In this document: positions 31,414-35,542 of the stretch, in pieces
Layout: the number at the start of each line of letters is the position of its first letter
Position numbering within the stretch: position 1 is the stretch's first letter
Virus record (IMG/VR): IMGVR_UViG_3300028837_002960
Location: 1 to 35,542 of that record
Length of the DNA stretch: 35,542 bases
Strand: one strand, 5' to 3'
Origin: a virus
Program-made: the position numbers and the translations under genes
The notes under the pieces: model-generated
Databases searched by the model: none
Told to the model about the DNA's origin: nothing
What the model saw: only the letters and a program-made list of their open reading frames with translations

Positions 31414-32961
31414 TCACCATTTATCCATCTCGTCCCGATCAATCCCGGCCCCCATATCACTGCCCAGCCCCGGCTCGTCGCCATCGGTCGATTCCCGTTC
31501 CCCTAAACCTCCACCGCCGCGCCCCCCGCTACTGCCGGCATAGCCGGCCAGTATCTCGTCCCACGGTCTTTTATAGTCTTTCATCGCATACCACGCCGCA
31601 ATCGACACCGCTCGAGTCCGATCGCCATGCCCCTCACCGCCGCCGCGCGGATATACAATCTTGAACGTCACTTTGTTTTTATCCCGCGCCACAACTTCCT
31701 CGGCCTCGAGCCCCATCAGCTCCCGTTTGAATGCCTCATCCGGCGGCATCAACAACGCACCAGCAACCACCAGGTCATAAAGATTCTTCGATATCTCCGG
31801 AACCGATTTGCCGGTCGGATCAAATTTCTCCACCCGACCGGGGTATTTCGCGACCAGTTCCTCATACACGCTCAACATTTGCCACGCTTCAAGCGCCACT
31901 TTCGACAGCCCGAAGTTCTTAAAACCCCATTCCGCATATTCTTTTGCCACATTCGTTTTTACCGGCGCCTTGTGAGACCCTTTCCACACTCGCATGTTTA
32001 GCAGTCTCACGGCCCGCCCGTCATTCAGCCCGCCGCCCCCGGCCAGTCGCACCCCCTTCACGATTGCGCCAGCGGTCCAGTCCCGCACGTGCCCGAAGTC
32101 GAGTCCAAGTACACCCCCGCCATCGGGATCACCCCCCACATGTCGCATGTCGGGCACCACACACCGGTCAACCTGCTCGGCGGTAAATAGGTCGCCACCC
32201 TCGCCCCACTTGCACAAATGCAACCGCGCATATACTCCGTACGGCACTTCTTCGGCGCGCCGCGCCAGTAATTCATCGGTAATCCAACTCGGCAATCGCG
32301 GATTATCAGCCCCGGAAAAGAAAAAAACGCGGCCGGCCGCCCCGTCCCGCTCCCACAATTTTCGGAATCGTTCCCGCACGTCCCAGCACAACCCGTCTCT
32401 CCTTGCCCCCGCATTGGTCAGTACCACGATCTTTGTCCGCTTTTTCGTGACCAGCGATTCCCACAAATCTTGTTGCGATTTTTTGTTCCAGCAATGCAAC
32501 TCATCTACGATAGCCCAATTCTGTCCCTTGCCAAACGCACTCAACGCATCGCTCGACTCAATCGACAATTCGCTCCCTTTCGCAAATTTGAATATCCAGG
32601 TCTGAGTATCAACATCATTTTTTAATTCAGGATTCGGCCTCAACAACCGCCCTATAATCGCATCTTTCACAATCGCTGCCTGGTCCCGGTCGGTTGCATA
32701 TACCCGAACCACAAATCCAGGCCGCATAAAACAGATCGCAAAGCCACATGCCGCCGACAACCCCGTTTTATCCCAGTCCCGCGGCATTTCGAGATAAACT
32801 CGATCAACCTGATCCGAAAATATCGGGTCGACCACGACCCGATATTGCCACGGCTCCCCCAGCTCGTCGAAAGACAGCTCCGGCCGATCCAGATCGGGAT
32901 GATAAAATCGCCGCACGAATTCAATCGGCGTCGTCGGCGTCTGTTTTTTACAATTTAACAT
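31414..32961 (-). CDS. Terminase large subunit
   Basis: A 515-residue packaging motor from ATG 32961, overlapping the end of the radical SAM gene by 14 bases. The ATPase half has a degenerate Walker A (EMPRDWDKTGLSA, residues 58-70, with K65-T66 but Asp where Gly is usual), a Walker B (WAIVDELH; D153, E154) and coupling-type VLTNAGARRDG. The nuclease half begins at LGLDFGHVRDWTA (D288), with later acidic residues such as HGDRTRAVSIAAWYA near the end. The C-terminal 50 residues are a Gly/Glu/Asp-rich tail. It would cut concatemeric DNA and pump it into the prohead with the P27-like small subunit located two genes upstream. Length is normal. Confidence 0.88.
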   Translation of the reverse strand: MLNCKKQTPTTPIEFVRRFYHPDLDRPELSFDELGEPWQYRVVVDPIFSDQVDRVYLEMPRDWDKTGLSAACGFAICFMRPGFVVRVYATDRDQAAIVKDAIIGRLLRPNPELKNDVDTQTWIFKFAKGSELSIESSDALSAFGKGQNWAIVDELHCWNKKSQQDLWESLVTKKRTKIVVLTNAGARRDGLCWDVRERFRKLWERDGAAGRVFFFSGADNPRLPSWITDELLARRAEEVPYGVYARLHLCKWGEGGDLFTAEQVDRCVVPDMRHVGGDPDGGGVLGLDFGHVRDWTAGAIVKGVRLAGGGGLNDGRAVRLLNMRVWKGSHKAPVKTNVAKEYAEWGFKNFGLSKVALEAWQMLSVYEELVAKYPGRVEKFDPTGKSVPEISKNLYDLVVAGALLMPPDEAFKRELMGLEAEEVVARDKNKVTFKIVYPRGGGEGHGDRTRAVSIAAWYAMKDYKRPWDEILAGYAGSSGGRGGGGLGERESTDGDEPGLGSDMGAGIDRDEMDKW

Positions 32962-34435
32962 AATCTTTATACCGTTCCCATTTTGGCCAGAATTTACCCT
33001 CATTATCAGCTATGGTAACTTGCTGCCACGGAAAAACAAAATCTTCACCCCTTTCGGCACACAAATCCTTTTCACATATTCCAACGGATCGACAGGCCGA
33101 TATAAGCGATGCAACCGCTGTCCATTTATTCGACATAGAGGCCGCATGAAGCTTTTTGTTGGTGGCTATGTTAAAAATGATTTTCGCAGCTCTTTCGTCT
33201 CCACGTATCGTCAACAACATCATCAAACGGCGATTAGGATATATGGCCCCACCGCGATGGGCTATCACAATGTTTGTGAGCCTTTTTGATATCCTTTCTT
33301 TTCTGTTTGCGCTGCGCCCGAACTCTTTTGCATAATCTCGATAAAGATCATGCGGCGCATATTGCATCGGAGTGTGATAAAATCCCATAAACTGAGATTG
33401 GCTCAGAAATAATTGGATTTTTCTGTCGAGTTTCAAGTCAAGCTCGACCATCATATCCCAGAATTCATCTATGTCATTTTGATTGACGCCCGGAAGCCCT
33501 GCGATCAAATACATTGTCAGACTGTTTATTTTGTCGCCGCTGGGCTTTCGCATGTCATTAACGGCATGGAGAAAAAGCTCTATAAATCTCTCGCGCGTCC
33601 ACGGCTTGCCGATGTGCCTCCGCAGCCGTTCAGAATATCCCTCAAGCCCAAATCTAACCTGTGTTGTTACCGTATGGCGAAACAGCGTGTCAAGCCGGAT
33701 GTCAGACCCCATGTTGTTTTTTCCACTATCAGAAATGGCTCCTTCGATGATCTCAAATCCCGAATGTGCACCACGATCAGGCGCAAATGTCGCTATTGTT
33801 TTTGTCGGCGCGCATCTAATCATTTCAACACAATCGGTTGTCGGCAATTCAACATACTTTTTATAATTGCCAATTACGCAAAACGGACATCGATGTTTAC
33901 AGCCACGCGCAATCTCAATCCGTGTTATCGGTTTTTTTCTGTGTTCAACATGCTGCCACGGCAGAAGCTCGGTGCATTGTTGCAAAACGGCAACCTGGTC
34001 TCCGAAGCTATAAATACCATCAACGTCATCCCATCCGCGTTTCCCGCATAGGGCCTCATAAATCTGGCCTGTCACGTCGTCAACATCGCCCACAAACACA
34101 TGATTGCAAAAACCCGAAAGAACAAGAGGGTTTAGCGCGGCAATGCCCCCACAAACAATCAATGGCTTTTTGTTTTGGGGGTTAATTTTGGCTTTCGTTA
34201 AAAATCGCGGCAGCGCATAAATATCTTTCCACCAATACAACGTTACAAAAAGCACGTCGAAGCTTTTTGCAGAACGCTCATTCGCCGCATGGATTTTGAG
34301 CAGCCCATCGCCATCTAACTTCTTTAGACGTTCACACAGCAACTCAAGTCCAAATGTCGCCACATTGCCAGCAGCACTTTCTACGCCTCTCTCTGGGCAA
34401 TAAAAAGACACTTTGCCTATTCGCTTTTTAGACAT
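32948..34435 (-). CDS. Radical SAM enzyme with B12-binding-like N-terminal region
   Basis: A 495-residue protein with an intact radical SAM cluster in RGCKHRCPFC (C179-x3-C183-x2-C186). The preceding 170 residues resemble the cobalamin-binding domains of B12-radical SAM enzymes (FDVLFVTLYWWKD, LIVCGGIAALNPLVLSGF), but the histidine motif DxHxxG is not seen and the usual GEGE is replaced by GDVDD, so B12 binding is doubtful. Later segments (TTQVRFGLEGYSERLR, SLTMYLIAGLPGVNQNDIDEFWDM) are typical of the TIM-barrel part. The substrate is unknown. ATG 34435 has an AGGGGG site and overlaps the ParB gene. Its location inside the packaging group suggests a role on DNA or on early virion parts. Confidence 0.85.
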   Translation of the reverse strand: MSKKRIGKVSFYCPERGVESAAGNVATFGLELLCERLKKLDGDGLLKIHAANERSAKSFDVLFVTLYWWKDIYALPRFLTKAKINPQNKKPLIVCGGIAALNPLVLSGFCNHVFVGDVDDVTGQIYEALCGKRGWDDVDGIYSFGDQVAVLQQCTELLPWQHVEHRKKPITRIEIARGCKHRCPFCVIGNYKKYVELPTTDCVEMIRCAPTKTIATFAPDRGAHSGFEIIEGAISDSGKNNMGSDIRLDTLFRHTVTTQVRFGLEGYSERLRRHIGKPWTRERFIELFLHAVNDMRKPSGDKINSLTMYLIAGLPGVNQNDIDEFWDMMVELDLKLDRKIQLFLSQSQFMGFYHTPMQYAPHDLYRDYAKEFGRSANRKERISKRLTNIVIAHRGGAIYPNRRLMMLLTIRGDERAAKIIFNIATNKKLHAASMSNKWTAVASLISACRSVGICEKDLCAERGEDFVFPWQQVTIADNEGKFWPKWERYKDYVKL

Positions 34436-34995
34436 TCAACCCCCTTGATTATCCCGCGAGCAGCATGATCGCATAACGCTTCAAAGTCAGCAGCCCGTTT
34501 GCGCGAAACGGTTATCTTGTAAAACAGATCGCCAGCAGCCTCATTGCCAGCATCTTCAAATCCTATGTCTTCAATTTTAATGGGCTGGCTACGATCCCCA
34601 AACATTTCGTTCTCAATTTCCCCATAACACAATTCCGCATAATCCCCTTCTCCCAGCCCTTCCTCTATCTCCCCCAACAACCCCTCCAGCTCAACTGTAA
34701 AATCACCCGTTATCGCCGCATTGTTCAACGTCACGTTCAGTGCCTTCTCCTCGCCCCCCCCCAAATCCACACACACTACCTGCGTCTCGGCATCAATCCC
34801 ATCACGCTCGACCAGCACACGCCAACGCTGGTGCCCGCCGACTATCCGCCCTGTCCGCTCGTTCAAAATAATCGGCTCGACCAGCCCCCACCGCGATATT
34901 GAAGCCGCCAGCCCTACCATGGCCTTTTTGCCAATTTGCCGCGGGTTATAACCAGCCGGCGCCAGATCACCAAGCCGCACTGACTTGATCTTCAT
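34417..34995 (-). CDS. ParB/Srx-like nuclease domain protein
   Basis: This 192-residue protein starts with the ParB/sulfiredoxin-like domain: VRLGDLAPAGYNPRQIGKKAM, then ISRWGLVEPIILNERTGRIVGGHQRWRVL, the motif GHQR being diagnostic, and EEKALNVTLNN. Phage ParB-like proteins of this type are often associated with DNA modification or with terminase genes. The C-terminal 90 residues are acidic (LLGEIEEGLGEGDYAELCYGE) and unassigned. It overlaps the small terminase by ATGA (34992-34995) and the radical SAM gene by 19 bases. A G9 tract lies within the codons for LGGG (34744-34752). Confidence 0.85.
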   Translation of the reverse strand: MKIKSVRLGDLAPAGYNPRQIGKKAMVGLAASISRWGLVEPIILNERTGRIVGGHQRWRVLVERDGIDAETQVVCVDLGGGEEKALNVTLNNAAITGDFTVELEGLLGEIEEGLGEGDYAELCYGEIENEMFGDRSQPIKIEDIGFEDAGNEAAGDLFYKITVSRKRAADFEALCDHAARGIIKGVECLKSE

Positions 34996-35519
34996 TCGGC
35001 ATCCTCCACCGCATCCGGCCCCACATCCACATGATCCACGTCTTCGGCAGAGGCAGCGGTCCCGACCTCAGCCCCGACCCCAGTCCCCACACCCGCCGCA
35101 ATTTCCCTCGCCGCCGCCTCTGCGCGCTCACGCGCTATCCGCCTCATCAGACTCTCCCCCTCGCCCGCTCGCAATCCCAGGTCCATCCGCGCCTTCGGCG
35201 TCAATCCCAACTCTTTACACGCGGCTGCCATGCCCGCCAATGCACGCCCATACATCTGTGCGGCAGGATTCGCCCCCCTTTTTCGCCAAAGGGCCGTCCG
35301 GAAAAACCAGGCCTCACACAACCTGGCCACTATTTCATGTTTCACCAGCACTTTTATCATCGGAAGATCGGTCTCGGTTAACCATTCCAACCCCAGCAGC
35401 TGCTCGATCCGCGCCTCCTCGAAATCGGTCACCAGCGGACACGGCCCTTTGTCCGGCGGGCCCATCACCGCGTTGCCTTTTTCGTCCATCGGCTCTCCCG
35501 CCGCTCGCCATTCCTCCAT
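34992..35519 (-). CDS. Small terminase subunit, P27-like (5' end possibly outside the window)
   Basis: A 175-residue protein whose middle (LEWLTETDLPMIKVLVKHEIVARLCEAWFF ... AAQMYGRALAGMAAACKELGLTPKARMDLGL) fits P27-family phage terminase small subunits, which recognise DNA for packaging. The C-terminus is a long low-complexity Ala/Glu/Val/Asp tail. The ATG at 35519 has a G6 leader, but the frame stays open upstream to the window edge (reading CDYWGDA before it), and P27 proteins usually have a basic N-terminal region, so the true start may lie beyond the window. It heads the late operon in this window and is coupled to the ParB gene. Confidence 0.7.
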   Translation of the reverse strand: MEEWRAAGEPMDEKGNAVMGPPDKGPCPLVTDFEEARIEQLLGLEWLTETDLPMIKVLVKHEIVARLCEAWFFRTALWRKRGANPAAQMYGRALAGMAAACKELGLTPKARMDLGLRAGEGESLMRRIARERAEAAAREIAAGVGTGVGAEVGTAASAEDVDHVDVGPDAVEDAE

Positions 35520-35542
35520 CGCGTCCCCCCAATAATCACATC

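Noticed and set aside
1-35542. tRNA genes, CRISPR arrays, insertion sequences, attachment sites or integrase
   Set aside because: None was recognised by eye; no spaced repeat array, cloverleaf, transposase or recombinase motif is visible, though tRNA detection by eye is limited.

Overview
This window is the late (structural) region of a tailed double-stranded DNA phage, free or integrated. The evidence is an almost unbroken run of minus-strand genes in canonical order: terminase subunits, portal, protease/scaffold, decoration protein, major capsid, head completion, tail tube, tail chaperone, tape measure, tail tip, fibres, holin, endolysin. The head genes are of the Mu type (DUF935-like portal fused to a gpF/SPP1-gp7 domain, gpI-like protease with nested scaffold, DUF1320/gp36-like and gpG-like completion proteins). 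No contractile sheath is visible, and there is a 1167-residue tape measure, so a long non-contractile (siphovirus) tail is most likely. No integrase, repressor, replication gene, tRNA or CRISPR array is visible, so the rest of the genome lies outside the window. The host cannot be named; a LPS-type GT9 glycosyltransferase hints weakly at a Gram-negative one.

Layout, in transcription order of the minus strand. (1) 35519-30406: small terminase (P27-like, open to the window edge), ParB/Srx-like protein, a radical SAM enzyme, large terminase, and small genes of which two are Cys-containing. (2) 30339-24155: a third small Cys-motif protein, the portal-MuF fusion, a 56-residue protein, protease with internal scaffold start, decoration protein and major capsid protein, closed by a strong intrinsic terminator. 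(3) 24061-18214: a cargo cassette inside the morphogenesis operon, made of a GT9 glycosyltransferase, a 46-codon ORF, a 1224-residue protein fusing a GT4-like, two GT2-like and a cobalamin-binding/radical SAM module, and a SAM methyltransferase. (4) 18183-6216: head-tail joining genes, tail tube, chaperone, tape measure and tail-tip proteins. (5) 6190-1389: LamG-containing fibre, small virion proteins, beta-helix/FN3 protein, holin-like protein, M15 endolysin, and a membrane protein.

At the left edge a convergent plus-strand group (7-1392) carries a DUF5131 (Gp37/Gp68) protein, a small protein and an ASCH protein. Its last stop codon overlaps the last stop of the late operon.

The most unusual content is the glycan-type cassette (18214-24061) placed directly after the major capsid terminator, and above all its four-module fusion protein. 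Also notable are a second radical SAM gene between ParB and the large terminase, a 41-bp near-perfect inverted repeat shared by the DUF5131 gene and the portal gene, and a probable -1 frameshift that splits an F5/8C (discoidin-like) domain in the large tail-tip protein. No stretch over about 120 bases lacks a gene.
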